A stretch of 64,000 nucleotides of DNA from Pyropia yezoensis (taxonomy: Eukaryota; Rhodophyta; Bangiophyceae; Bangiales; Bangiaceae), in contig CM020619.1 in the NCBI GenBank assembly GCA_009829735.1, positions 31,940,685 through 32,004,684 on the forward strand. The letters are read 5' to 3'. The translations under genes were made by a program, and so were the position numbers. This document shows positions 54,627 to 64,000 of this stretch, piece after piece; position 1 is the stretch's first letter, and each line of letters begins with the position of its first letter. The notes beneath the pieces were generated by a model, which was not told the DNA's origin, did no database searches, and was given only the letters and a program-made list of their open reading frames with translations.

Positions 54627-55577
54627 TTCCGCCCTTCCCTGCGGCGCGCCCCCCCCAATGTGCAAGGCGCCCGCTGCGGCCGCGGCGGGCTCGCCCAGAC
54701 ACCGTCTAGGCTAGCTTCACGCATGTGCGCCCCTGCCTGCACGGCCCCATCCCCTCGCGTGTGTCGTCACGTGTCGAAGCAAAAATGGAGTGAATGATAG
54801 GAGGGGGACCCGGCGCGTGGCCCGCTGGGCGCCCCCACCGACGCCCTCTGCCGAGGGCGGCTGCCCGCAGATGCGGCCGAGGCCGTCAAACATAGATATG
54901 CATCCACACTGTAGAGGCGACACGCACAGCCGCGGAAGGGAGGTGCGCTGGGCCCCAGTGTGTCTGCTGTTCATACTGTATACAGGACAGTACGTAGGGG
55001 TGCAGGACGCTTTGTGTGCCCAGTGCTTGGGGAGTGTGGCGCGGGGGGTGGCGGCGGGGGCCTTGCGCGTCGCGGGCGCCAGCACACAGCGGTCAGACAT
55101 CCCAGCATCCCGCACGCTAGTTGGAAAAAAACAGAGCAACAATGCGACCGGGTGCATCCGCCGACTCACCCCGGCGGCGCTGCGCTGCCCCGCGCGGCGG
55201 GTGCACCCGCCGCCAGCGCACACACAGCCGCGGCCACGCGCCAACGCGTGGGTGCGCGTCGGTGCAACTGTGTGCTAGACGACAGCCCGGAGATGGCCCC
55301 GTCGCGTGGCACCGCTGCAGACGTCAAGCCGCCGGCGCTGCCCACGGCGTCGCGCTGGCAGGGCACAACTGCCCCCCCCCCTCCCTCGGCCTAGTCCCAC
55401 AGTCCTTGACTTCCCCGCGACCACCTGCTGCCGTCCCTTCTGCCCCCCCCGCTGTGCTTACCCAACGGTTTGAACACCCCGTCCCGACGCGGCGGCGATC
55501 CCCCCCCCAGCCCGTTTGCGTGTGGACTGCCCGACGGGGCTGTGCCCCTGCGGGGGGGGGGGGGGACCAACGGCCCC
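54281..55577. other. GC-rich spacer upstream of membrane-protein gene
   Basis: The GC-rich background resumes, with a GCC-repeat patch near 54385-54418 and a C run of about 30 (54595-54626). Open frames are low complexity. A C/T-rich stretch precedes the probable ATG at 55578. No other gene is supported. Confidence 0.4.
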
Positions 55578-56718
55578 ATGACGTCCACGGCACCCACCGA
55601 CGTGTTGCAGCTGGCTGGGGAGGTTGCGGCGCTGTTGGGGCCCAACGTGACGGCGGTCCGCTTGCTGGCCGCCAACGCCACGGCGCTAGCGGCGGAGGTG
55701 GCCGCCCTTCGTGCCAACGTGACGACCTTGAGCGGAAGCGGTGGAGGTGTTGCAACACGAGGCTGGGCGGTCCATCCTGGGCACCGACGCGTACAACTCT
55801 ACCGCCTTTATCGTTGCCCTCTTCGTCGCGGCCTACCAGTTCATCCTCGACCCGACGGGCGACCAAGACGCCAACGACGTGTCCGAGCTCAAGGTGTACA
55901 ACCAGTGGCGCTGGGCCGTCTTGACGCTGTTGGGGTATGGTGTGTTGATGGGCGGGGTCGTGGTGCAGCAGCTGCTGGCTGACTGGGGTGGACTCGACTT
56001 GTTTTGGCTGCTCGCGCTGATGCTCGCGCCGTGGGCGCCGGTGGCGGACAAGGTGTTTCGGACGCTACAGGCGTCCAGGCGGGTGATGGCAATGATGCGC
56101 TCGAGGGGGTGCCGCAACCGGCTGACGGCGATCATGCGCGAGTACCTGGCCGTGGGGATGCCCGATTTGAGGCCGATTCCAGTTCTCTGCAGGTTCGGCT
56201 ACGACCTGGTGCCGCCACTGGAGGTGCCCGGGTGGGTGGTGCCAGACGGAGTGGAGAACAAGGAGTTTATCCTCGAAGTTATCTGCATGGAGGCGAGGAG
56301 GGGCGGTTTTTCGGCGGGGGACGACCACAGCACGATCAGGGAACGTAATGAGGCCCACAGTTTTGATGTCATGATGCGGGCAGAACGGTTGAATACCTGG
56401 GACCCCCTCGTGCGGATTTTGAGCCGCCGTTCCAAGCTGGTGCAGCGGAAGGGGTGGGCCGCACGCTGGGACCGCTGCCGGTGCTTCCTCTGCTCGAGCG
56501 ATTCTGCCTCTGGTGTGGAGACGGAGATGCTCAGTCCGTTTGTGTACCCCCCGTCCGGCGGTACGGGCGGTGCCGGGCGGGCCGACGCAGAGGAGCAGAT
56601 GGACGAGGTGACTGAAAACAGTCGCCAGCTGAGGCGGATGACACCCTTTGCGGAGACAATGCTGTTGGACGCGATTGACGGTGTGCTACCGGGCGGGACG
56701 CTATCAAAGAGCGCGTGA
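55578..56718 (+). CDS. Unrecognised membrane protein with N-terminal coiled coil
   Basis: I do not recognise the family. From the ATG at 55578 the first 50 residues (TDVLQLAGEVAALLG, then LLAANATALAAEVAALRANV) show leucine/alanine heptads of a coiled coil. The reading then continues in another frame from about 55733 (AVEVLQHEAGRSILGTDAYN), which keeps the heptad spacing. A one-base difference near 55732 would unite the two, and there is no homopolymer there. After that come hydrophobic segments STAFIVALFVAAYQFIL, WAVLTLLGYGVLMGGVVVQQ and LDLFWLLALMLAPWAPV (two to three membrane spans). A basic region and a soluble C-terminal domain of about 200 residues with several Cys and Trp follow, ending TLSKSA. 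The C-terminal part is less GC-rich than neighbouring genes. It could be a decayed gene, given the frame change. Confidence 0.55.
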
Positions 56719-57673
56719 AGGAGCTGAAATATTGGGGTGCTTGCGATCGGTGCGTGATGGGCTGCCGAGCCGCCGTGGAGCTGTTTGTGGAGTCGAGCAC
56801 CTGCGGTCACGATAGCGTCAACGTGGCCGAGTGGTTCCCAGACGGGTTCCCCATCGCTACTTATAGACTTAAGTTTATTGTGCGGCAAGCGGCGATTGTT
56901 GATTGCAAGGCAAGGCCGCCTCTTTATGTCATCGGACGATTTAGAGAAGGTTTGATTTCGGGGGGGGGGCAACCTTTGATAAACGGCTCCTGAGCGGAAA
57001 ACCCGAAAGTATTAACAATATTTTAGGGGCTTTTTCAACCGAGTTTTGAGAGCAGACCCGGAGTTAAGTATACTCAAACGCCTTGAATAAAGTATATGTG
57101 TTAGAGTAAGTCGTGAAGGAAGTGTGGATAGCTCACGTGGTTACAGCCGAGACAGTCAAGACCGGCTGAACACCCCCCACCTTGTCGGTTGTAAAAGGCT
57201 GGCAGCTGGCCGGTCCCGAATGGCCGTCAAGACGCACTTCCTCGTCATGCGTTTGTGGTTGTGACGACAGAAGCGTTCTCATCGACATTTTCTTGGTCTA
57301 GAAACACTTTCCAAGCAATGGTCCGGAGAGGTGTTCCTCGGAGTGAGCACGGTGATGGCATGTCACGACTAAGCACAACCTCAGCAACGACCGAACACAC
57401 CGATACCAAGTGTCACTCACGAGTGCCAAAACTGTCCAGGACGACTAAAAAAGGGTCGCTGGGCATGCTGGTGGAGTCAGAAGTACGAGCAAAGAACCAG
57501 AAGTTCCTCATCGAGGCTCTCAAAGGCACCTTGCTTCTGGGGAGCGTACTGGACCACCCTCGGTTGCAAACTGCTACACGCTGACGCCATGAGCGCGCGC
57601 AGCGCCACAAAAACGGACAACACGAGGTCCAATGGGATGCCCACAAAAAGAGTAGTTTATTGCGGGGAGCGTA
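56719..57673. other. Spacer left of the second Gypsy element
   Basis: This lower-GC sequence has AT-rich stretches near 57000-57110. A short plus-strand frame beginning right after the membrane-protein stop (MKELKYWGACDRCVMGC, about 56715-56993) has ordinary composition and three closely spaced Cys but no recognised domain; it could be a continuation of the membrane-protein gene or its relic. No other gene is supported. Confidence 0.35.
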
Positions 57674-57995
57674 TGTAAGGATTTGCCCCTTAAATCCCCA
57701 CCCGGAACCGAGGGGATATGGACTGGGACCTCTCCTTACATGTCCGGCCCCGATAACTCCCCCCAAGACACATCAATTCCCCACTACCCTGGGCGACACC
57801 ACGCTGTATCCCTGATTTTTGCGGACGTCGGCCGACCGCACGAAAGCCGCCGTCAACGCACTGTCGGAACCCTGTCATGGACGTCGAAACTCGACAGCGA
57901 GGAGCGAGTGACATCGTCCACCAACCACGGGCGGACATCCCGTCTGTGCTGCCTGAATTGTATTCTCTGCGCTGCTTGAAAGCTGGCATCAAGGG
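57674..57995 (+). repeat. 5' LTR of Gypsy-2 (cut by gap)
   Basis: It begins TGTAAGGATTTGCCCC and is repeated directly from 61460. About 322 bp are visible before the run of N. Confidence 0.92.
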
Positions 57996-58495
57996 NNNNN
58001 NNNNNNNNNNNNNNNNNNNNNNNNNNNNNNNNNNNNNNNNNNNNNNNNNNNNNNNNNNNNNNNNNNNNNNNNNNNNNNNNNNNNNNNNNNNNNNNNNNNN
58101 NNNNNNNNNNNNNNNNNNNNNNNNNNNNNNNNNNNNNNNNNNNNNNNNNNNNNNNNNNNNNNNNNNNNNNNNNNNNNNNNNNNNNNNNNNNNNNNNNNNN
58201 NNNNNNNNNNNNNNNNNNNNNNNNNNNNNNNNNNNNNNNNNNNNNNNNNNNNNNNNNNNNNNNNNNNNNNNNNNNNNNNNNNNNNNNNNNNNNNNNNNNN
58301 NNNNNNNNNNNNNNNNNNNNNNNNNNNNNNNNNNNNNNNNNNNNNNNNNNNNNNNNNNNNNNNNNNNNNNNNNNNNNNNNNNNNNNNNNNNNNNNNNNNN
58401 NNNNNNNNNNNNNNNNNNNNNNNNNNNNNNNNNNNNNNNNNNNNNNNNNNNNNNNNNNNNNNNNNNNNNNNNNNNNNNNNNNNNNNNNNNNNNNN
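57996..58495. other. Assembly gap of exactly 500 N
   Basis: A run of 500 unknown bases. The round size suggests a scaffolding placeholder rather than a measured length. It hides the end of the 5' LTR and probably gag and protease of Gypsy-2, which need well over 500 bp in this family. Confidence 0.98.
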
Positions 58496-61459
58496 TCAAC
58501 TCCATCATTATGGGAGAAGCTGAAGACAAAAATGAAGTCCAACAGATTCTCAAGGAGTACGCTGACGTCTTCCCGGCTGAGCTCCCGGACGGACTCCCTC
58601 CCGAGCGTAGTCACAAGTTTAGCATCAAGCTGACCGACGACGCTGAACCACGTCGCAGCGGATTTACCGCCTCTCCGAGTGGGAACTCGATGAACTCAAG
58701 ACGCAACTTGCGACCCTGATTCGGAAGGGATTCATCCAGCCAAGTGCCTCACCGTGGGGCTCCTCCGTTCTATTTGCGGCGAAGAAGGACGGCGGCTGGC
58801 GGATGTGCATCGACTACCGAGCATGAACAAGGCCACCATCAAGAATGCGTATCCTCTACCACGTATCGATGACATCTTTGATCAACTACGAAAGGCCAAG
58901 TATTTCACGAAGATTGACCTCCGCTCTGGCTACCACCAGATCCGGCTGGACCCTGACACCATCCCATTGACGGCGTTCCGGACCAAGTATGGATTCTACG
59001 AGTTTACTGTGCTACCCTTCGGACTGACGAACGCCCCCGCAGTCTTCATGAACTTGATGAACGATGTGTTCAGACCCTACCTGTACGACTTCATCTGCGT
59101 CTACTTAGACGACATTTTGGTCTACAGCGAAACCTACGAGGATCATCTCAAGCACCTGAGAAAAACCCTGGCCAAGCTACGAGACCACAAGCTTTACGCC
59201 AAGGCAAGTAAGTGCCAATTCGCTCGAACCACTGTCGATTACCTCGGCCACGTCATATCTGACGCAGGCTTTTCCATGGAGGACCAGAAGGTCCAAGCCA
59301 TTCGGACGTGGGCAACCCCCAAGAGCAAGAAGGACGTGCAGTCCTTCCTCGGTATGGTCAACTTCTATCGCCGATTTATCAAGGGAATGGCCGCAGTTGC
59401 TACCCCTCTTACGAGGTTGACGGGGAAGGTCGACTTTGAGTGGACGCCGGACGCCCAAAAAGCCTTCGAGCAGCTGCGGACTCTGACAACAAGTGCACCG
59501 GTACTAAGGCCGTTTGACAAACGATATCCCATCTACGTGTCTACTGATGCCAGCGGGTATGCTATTGGCGCAGTCCTCGAACAAGACGACGGAAAGGGAC
59601 GGCGTCCAGTGGCATTCTTCTCCCTGACCTTGAATATCCACGAACAACGCTACAGCATCCGCGAACGTGAGCTGCTCGCAGTGGTCCAAGCCATCCGGCA
59701 CTGGCGCTGCTACCTCCACGGAAGACCCTTTGAGGTCCATACCGACCACGAGTCCCTGAGATACCTGCGAACCCAAGAAAGGCTGAACGACCGCCAAGTC
59801 AAGTGGCTTGAACTTCTGGACCAATTCCAGTTCAAGATTGTCCCGATCAAAGGCATCTCCAACGCCGTAGCTGATGCCCTTTCCAGGCAACCCCAAGATG
59901 CCCCTGACAAGCACGAACCCAACCAAGATCTCCTTAGTCGCGTGCTGACCAAGACCATTGACGAAACCCTCTAGAAAACTGAAATTCAACAACCTCATGA
60001 CCATCAACCAAAGTGATCAAGACCTTGCCACCCTAGAACAAGAGTACAAAGCGGACCCCGAATTTGCCGACCTAGCCAAGGACCCGGTATCTCCCTACCG
60101 GTTTCATATGAGGTTGTTGAAACGAGGTGACCGTACGTGCATCCCCGCTGGTACTCTACGCCAAAGACTCCTCCACGACTACCACGACGTCCCGTGCCAA
60201 GGGCACATGGGAGTGAACAGAACCACCAAGGCCGTTGCTTCCAATTACTACTGGAAATCTATGCGGCAGGACATCCAAAGATACGTACAATCATGTGATT
60301 CGTGCCAGCGGAACAAGGCTAGCACTCATTCACCTCTGGGTCATCTCAAACCACTCGAACCCCCAAGCCAAAGATGGGCAAGTGTCTCCATGGACTTTAT
60401 CACCCCACTGCCACTGACACCACGAGGCCACAACGGCATTTATGTCGTTGTTGACCGACTCACCAAGATGATTCGCCTGGCACCAATGAAGCCGGAATGT
60501 ACAGCGCCGGTCACAGCTCAGCTTTACCACGATCACGTCTATCGCAACCACGGCCTACCTCAAGAAGTCGTCTGTGACCGCGACCCCATCTTTTTCTCCA
60601 ACTTCTGGCGGTCACTGACAAAGATCCTCAAGGTCAAGATCAAAGCCTCATCGGCCTACCACCCGCAGACGGACGGCCAAACTGAGATTATGAACAAGAA
60701 AATTGAAGAAATCCTCAGAAACTTCGTCAACCATCATCAAGGCGACTGGGATCTTTTCCTCGTTGGCGCGGAAGTTGGGTACAACCGGTCACCTAATGCC
60801 GTAACCACGTACTCTCCATTTTTCTTGAACTACGGGTTTGAACCAAGGACCGTGCCTATGGACATCCTCGACAGTAGGGACTCAAATCTTCCTGCTGTGT
60901 CGGATTGGCTATCCAGCCTCCACGATGCTCAAAAGACGGCTATCGCCGCCATCAAGAGCGCCAATGAGACGCGCTCGGCGTACGCAAACCGTCATCGCCG
61001 ACCATGCACAATCACTGTGGGCGACCACGTACTCCTCAGCACCAAGAACCTCTTGCCTGACGCTTTTCAAGGCGCTCGTAAGCTGATGCCCAAATACTCC
61101 GGACCCTACAAAGTCACGGAGAGCATCAATGACGTCACGTTCCGTCTCGATCTTTCTCAAGCTGTCCTCGATCGAAAAGTTCACAACGCCTTCCATGCCA
61201 GCCTCCTGAAGCCGTACCGCGCTGATCCGTATGGTCGACTTCCTCCCGTTCCACCCTTGGTTGCATTTCCGGATGGGTCGGTCGAGTATGAAGTGGACTT
61301 CATTGTACGGTCACGAAAGCGCCGTGGACGACTGCAGTACCTCGTCAAATGGAAAGGCTGCGACATCAGCGAGAACTTTTGGCTGACAAAGCAAGACCTT
61401 GTGAACGCCCCTGAAGTTTTAGACGCGTTTCTTCGACGCGCGTCCTAAGGGGGGGGAGG

Positions 61460-61781
61460 TGTAAGGATTTGCCCCTTAAATCCCCACCCTGAACCCAGGG
61501 GATATGGACTGGGACCTCTCCTTACATGTCCGGCCCCGATAACTCCCCCCAAGACACATCAATTCCCCACTACCCTGGGCGACACCACGCTGTATCCCTG
61601 ACATTTTGCGGACGTCGGCCGACCGCACGAAAGCCGCCGTCAACGCACTGTCGGAACCCTGTCATGGACGTCGAAACTCGACAGCGAGGAGCGAGTGACA
61701 TCGTCCACCAACCACGGGCGGACATCCCCGTCTGTGCTGCCTGAATTGTATTCTCTGCGCTGCTTGAAAGCTGGCATCAAG
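61460..61781 (+). repeat. 3' LTR of Gypsy-2 (minimum extent)
   Basis: It matches 57674-57995 almost base for base until the gap interrupts the 5' copy. The LTR probably continues further right: a TATA-like GAGTATATAGTGCG at about 62130 might be its promoter. The true end is not determinable here, and no target-site duplication of the left flank could be found. Confidence 0.85.
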
Positions 61782-62616
61782 GACCAGTCACATGATTCAC
61801 CGACACTGAGGACACCGCACATCCTCGCTGGCGGCTGAGTGCGATATGACTGGCTCGCCGGCTTTTGGATTGATTGAATTTGGCCTTGCTGGCCCGTACA
61901 GCCAGTCGGACCTTCTGGCCGACGGGCGTGTGGAGCCGGCTGGTGGGGCGCGCTGGGCGCCATCCACGGGACCTCCTTCGTTTCGGGCAAACTGGGGCTG
62001 CACTCCTTTAGTGCGCACGCCCGCCCATGCTTTGTTCTGAGAGACATGCTTTGTTTTTGGACCGTTCTGTGCCTACCGGCGGTGCGATGGGGAAACGCAT
62101 GCTTTGGGGCACCTCGGGTGCCCCGACGCGAGTATATAGTGCGTGGATGTCGGCGCCACCGGGGGAGACGAGAGGGGCAACGACAGACACAGACCAAAGA
62201 TACTGTTTACCTTTTGTACCCTCGATCCCCACCGACGTCGCGCCCATCTTCTTCCCCAGACCCACCCCCGTCGAGACCACCGTCCTCTTCCCCGTGCCCC
62301 GCCGCCCCATTGGCTCGCAGGGCCCGCTGACACCCCCACGAGTACGTTGAGGGCTCCCCGGTCTTAGGTGGGTCCTCACATGTGGTAGCTTCCGATTGTT
62401 CGACTTTCTACCTGGCGGTGACTGCGATTCCGTGCGTGATTTGGACCTCCCTGCGATTGTGACGTCGTGTTGCCCCCTGCGTTCGGCTTGCCACGGGCAT
62501 TGTAATACGAACGCAGTGGGTTCCACGAATCACACCGAAAGAATATTTCCCTGACACTGCCATCGCGCTTGATGTCACGGAATTTTTCTTGTTGGTCAAC
62601 CGATTGTTGAATCCCA
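61782..62616. other. Probable LTR continuation and spacer
   Basis: This contains the TATA-like element near 62130 and a C-rich stretch (62225-62340). No gene is supported. Part or all of it may belong to the Gypsy-2 3' LTR or to the leader of the retroelement that starts near the right edge. Confidence 0.35.
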
Positions 62617-63360
62617 GTGAGTTCCAAATCAGGTTCCGAATATTCTTCCTCGGCTGTGGCGGCCGCGTCGGCATCCTCCGGCACGACGGCCCGCAACACG
62701 GTGGCCACGTCACGTGGAAACCCTGAGACCCGCGCATCCCCGACGACCCGCGCACCCCCGACGATCCGCGGCGCTGGTACAGCGCGCGGCTCGTCGGCAC
62801 GCGGCAGTCCGTCGGCACGCGGCCCCGTGGGAGGGCACCACCACCCGGGGGCACGCAGCCACCCGGCGGGCGCCTTCTCCACCTCCACCCAGGCGGCCCC
62901 CCCGCACCTATCCCTGCTGGGGCGGACCGCCCCCAAGCCCCCCCTCTCGGGCAAGGGCAAGGGCCCTGCCTCGGCGGGCACAGCGGCCCGGACGAACGGG
63001 CGCCTGCTGCTACCCCCGCAGGAACCGGCGCGCCGTTTCATCGCGCCGCCCCCCCCGCTGATTGTGCACATTAAGCCGACCACCGCGCGGACGGTGGAAC
63101 AGCGCGAACAGCGCCGAATCGCCAAGGCCCGCCGCATCCCACTGGGCACACACCAGTGTAAGCCCTGCGGTGTGACGTGCAACAGCCTATCGCTGTTGCG
63201 CGACCATCGCAACTCACGTTGGCATCGCAGTACTGTCAACCGCCCTTCCACTCTCCCACGCTGCGATCCCTGTGGGCGTGAATTTGATTCGGTGGTTCAA
63301 TTTGAAAGCCACTTGCGTGGCAAGGCGCACCACCGCCAGCTGGCGCGGGGCACCGATTGA
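62617..63360 (+). CDS. Paired C2H2 (U1/JAZ-like) zinc-finger reading frame
   Basis: An open plus-strand frame of about 247 codons ending at 63360. It has no ATG, so either an upstream exon supplies the start or it is a fragment. The first 150 residues are Ser/Ala/Arg/Pro-rich. The C-terminal part has two zinc-finger-like units of identical spacing, C-x2-C-x12-H-x5-H: CKPCGVTCNSL...H and CDPCGREFDSV...H. The x5 spacing between the two His is characteristic of U1-C/JAZ/matrin-type fingers that bind RNA or double-stranded nucleic acid, not of ordinary C2H2 DNA-binding arrays. It lies between a Gypsy 3' LTR and a gag-like start, so it may be element-encoded or a host fragment; I cannot decide which. 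Confidence 0.5.
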   Translation: MSSKSGSEYSSSAVAAASASSGTTARNTVATSRGNPETRASPTTRAPPTIRGAGTARGSSARGSPSARGPVGGHHHPGARSHPAGAFSTSTQAAPPHLSLLGRTAPKPPLSGKGKGPASAGTAARTNGRLLLPPQEPARRFIAPPPPLIVHIKPTTARTVEQREQRRIAKARRIPLGTHQCKPCGVTCNSLSLLRDHRNSRWHRSTVNRPSTLPRCDPCGREFDSVVQFESHLRGKAHHRQLARGTD

Positions 63361-63703
63361 CAACCTCCATTGATCTACCGCGAGAGCCCGATTTTCCCCC
63401 TCTGATCCCCCCCCCGCGTGAGAGTCCGACGAGACCGACTCGGGCCCGAGCGCGGAAGCCGACCGAAAATCCGATTGCGCGCCCTCGAGCGATTTGCTTG
63501 TGATTGGATTTAACGAAATAGTGTTGCACGCTCTTGATCTCGTCACCGCGATCCCTCGGCACTTGACCAATTGTCGCGCGCCACTACGTTGCTTGACCAA
63601 ATTTCTTACACAAATCTATCCGGAGTTCGACTGGGCACTTCTTGTAAGTTCAGGTCGCTCTGTCCTGTGAAATTGTAACTCCTGGAGTTAACTCCTGGAA
63701 ACG
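63361..63703. other. Leader-like spacer before gag-like sequence
   Basis: About 340 bp of mixed composition. A short near-palindromic repeat CTCCTGGAGTTAACTCCTGG lies at about 63681-63700, directly before the gag-like ATG. No coding sequence is supported. Confidence 0.35.
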
Positions 63704-64000
63704 ATGGACCCCTCGAGTATTGCTGGCGGGACCCCGGTCACTTCTGGGTCGACATCCGGCACCCCCAGTGTCGAGGCATGGAATCAGCTTACGACATTTG
63801 TGACGCAAATGCGTGACGAGCTCGAGGCACACAAGGTGGAATTGGATGACACGAAGCAGCAGCTCGCCGAGACCAAGGCGAAAGCAGCCGCGAGAACGCA
63901 AAACCCGCGCGGCCGAACAAGCCCGGGCTTTTCTCTGGCAAACCCGGGACCATTGAAGCGTGGTGCTCCCACATGGACTCCTACGTCCGGCTGAGTGAAC
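63704..64000 (+). mobile_element. Start of another LTR retroelement gag (cut by window edge)
   Basis: From the ATG at 63704 (MDPSSIAGGTPVTSG) the translation has a Ser/Thr/Gly-rich start, a coiled-coil segment (TQMRDELEAHKVELDDTKQQ) and then sequence resembling the PGLFSGKPG and IEAW capsid-entry motif of retroelement gag proteins. It runs off the window and is not clean as written (about one break). The family is LTR retroelement, Gypsy likely. No LTR could be delimited to its left. Confidence 0.55.

Larger units (their letters stand above)
57674..61781 (+). mobile_element. Ty3/Gypsy chromovirus-type LTR retroelement, younger (Gypsy-2)
   Basis: A fossil element whose 5' LTR begins at 57674 and runs into an assembly gap. 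Visible parts in order are: partial 5' LTR (57674-57995), gap, reverse transcriptase with the YLDDILVYS site (about 58600-59400), RNase H (about 59500-59900), integrase with its H-C zinc region and DDE core (about 60130-61000), a GPYKV-type C-terminal module and a chromodomain (about 61270-61440), then the 3' LTR from 61460, preceded by a purine tract (AAGGGGGGGGAGG). Gag and protease would fall in the gap, whose true length is unknown. Pol is largely open with a small number of breaks, at least one. The two LTR copies differ by only a few changes over the 320 bp that can be compared, so this insertion is much younger than Gypsy-1. The right boundary is a minimum: the LTR can be traced only as far as the gap allows. 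Confidence 0.9.

Noticed and set aside
1-64000. CRISPR arrays, rRNA genes, bacterial operons
   Set aside because: None seen. Spliced genes, LTR elements and organelle-targeted proteins show nuclear eukaryotic DNA. tRNA genes were not systematically searchable by eye.

Overview
The window looks like nuclear DNA of a red alga, most likely a bangiophyte close to Porphyra, Pyropia or Neopyropia. The evidence is a very GC-rich, homopolymer-rich sequence with compact genes carrying few short GT-AG introns, a red-algal type light-harvesting protein (three helices, ExxHxR and ExxNxR motifs), plastid-style leaders that begin MAAF[I/V], and chromodomain-bearing Gypsy retroelements. The species call is inference; no database was searched.

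Layout. 1-22 kb is host gene territory: the last exon of a Tim9-like mitochondrial import chaperone (+), an mTERF-family organelle gene-expression protein (-), a light-harvesting protein (+), plastid-type glycinamide ribonucleotide synthetase (+), phosphoacetylglucosamine mutase in two exons (-), a three-finger C2H2 protein (-), an NAD(P)-dependent reductase of the dihydroflavonol-reductase/epimerase type (-) and a two-exon PPR protein (-). The mTERF, light-harvesting, GARS and perhaps PPR proteins all point to the plastid or mitochondrion. mTERF and LHC are divergent across about 1 kb; GARS and PAGM are convergent.

21.4-41.3 kb is a mobile-element cluster: an AT-rich spacer, an old broken Gypsy element with both LTRs and an antisense coding-like segment (23.65-32.15 kb), the remains of a second retroelement on the other strand (32.15-34.0 kb), and a 5.4 kb PIF/Harbinger DNA transposon with terminal inverted repeats, a spliced DDE transposase and a convergent accessory gene (35.87-41.29 kb).

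41.9-56.7 kb returns to host genes: a secreted alpha/beta hydrolase, an NRAMP-like pseudogene, a palindromic 13-bp satellite, about 3 kb of extreme-GC sequence with no recognisable gene, a condensation/acyltransferase-like gene, a 3 kb low-GC island without a recognisable gene, and an unrecognised multi-pass membrane protein. 57.7 kb to about 61.8 kb or beyond is a younger chromodomain Gypsy element containing a 500-N assembly gap. The end of the window has a paired zinc-finger reading frame and the start of another retroelement gag.

The strongest oddity is that two otherwise convincing host genes (PAGM, acyltransferase) change frame exactly at long poly-G/poly-C runs, and the NRAMP-like sequence may do so too. 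This is either homopolymer length error in the assembly or real length-variable tracts inside coding exons. No wholly new system stands out. The best candidates for something undescribed are the Harbinger gene pair, the antisense segment of the old Gypsy element, the core-swapping palindromic satellite and a tandem pair of related hairpins at 15.55 kb.
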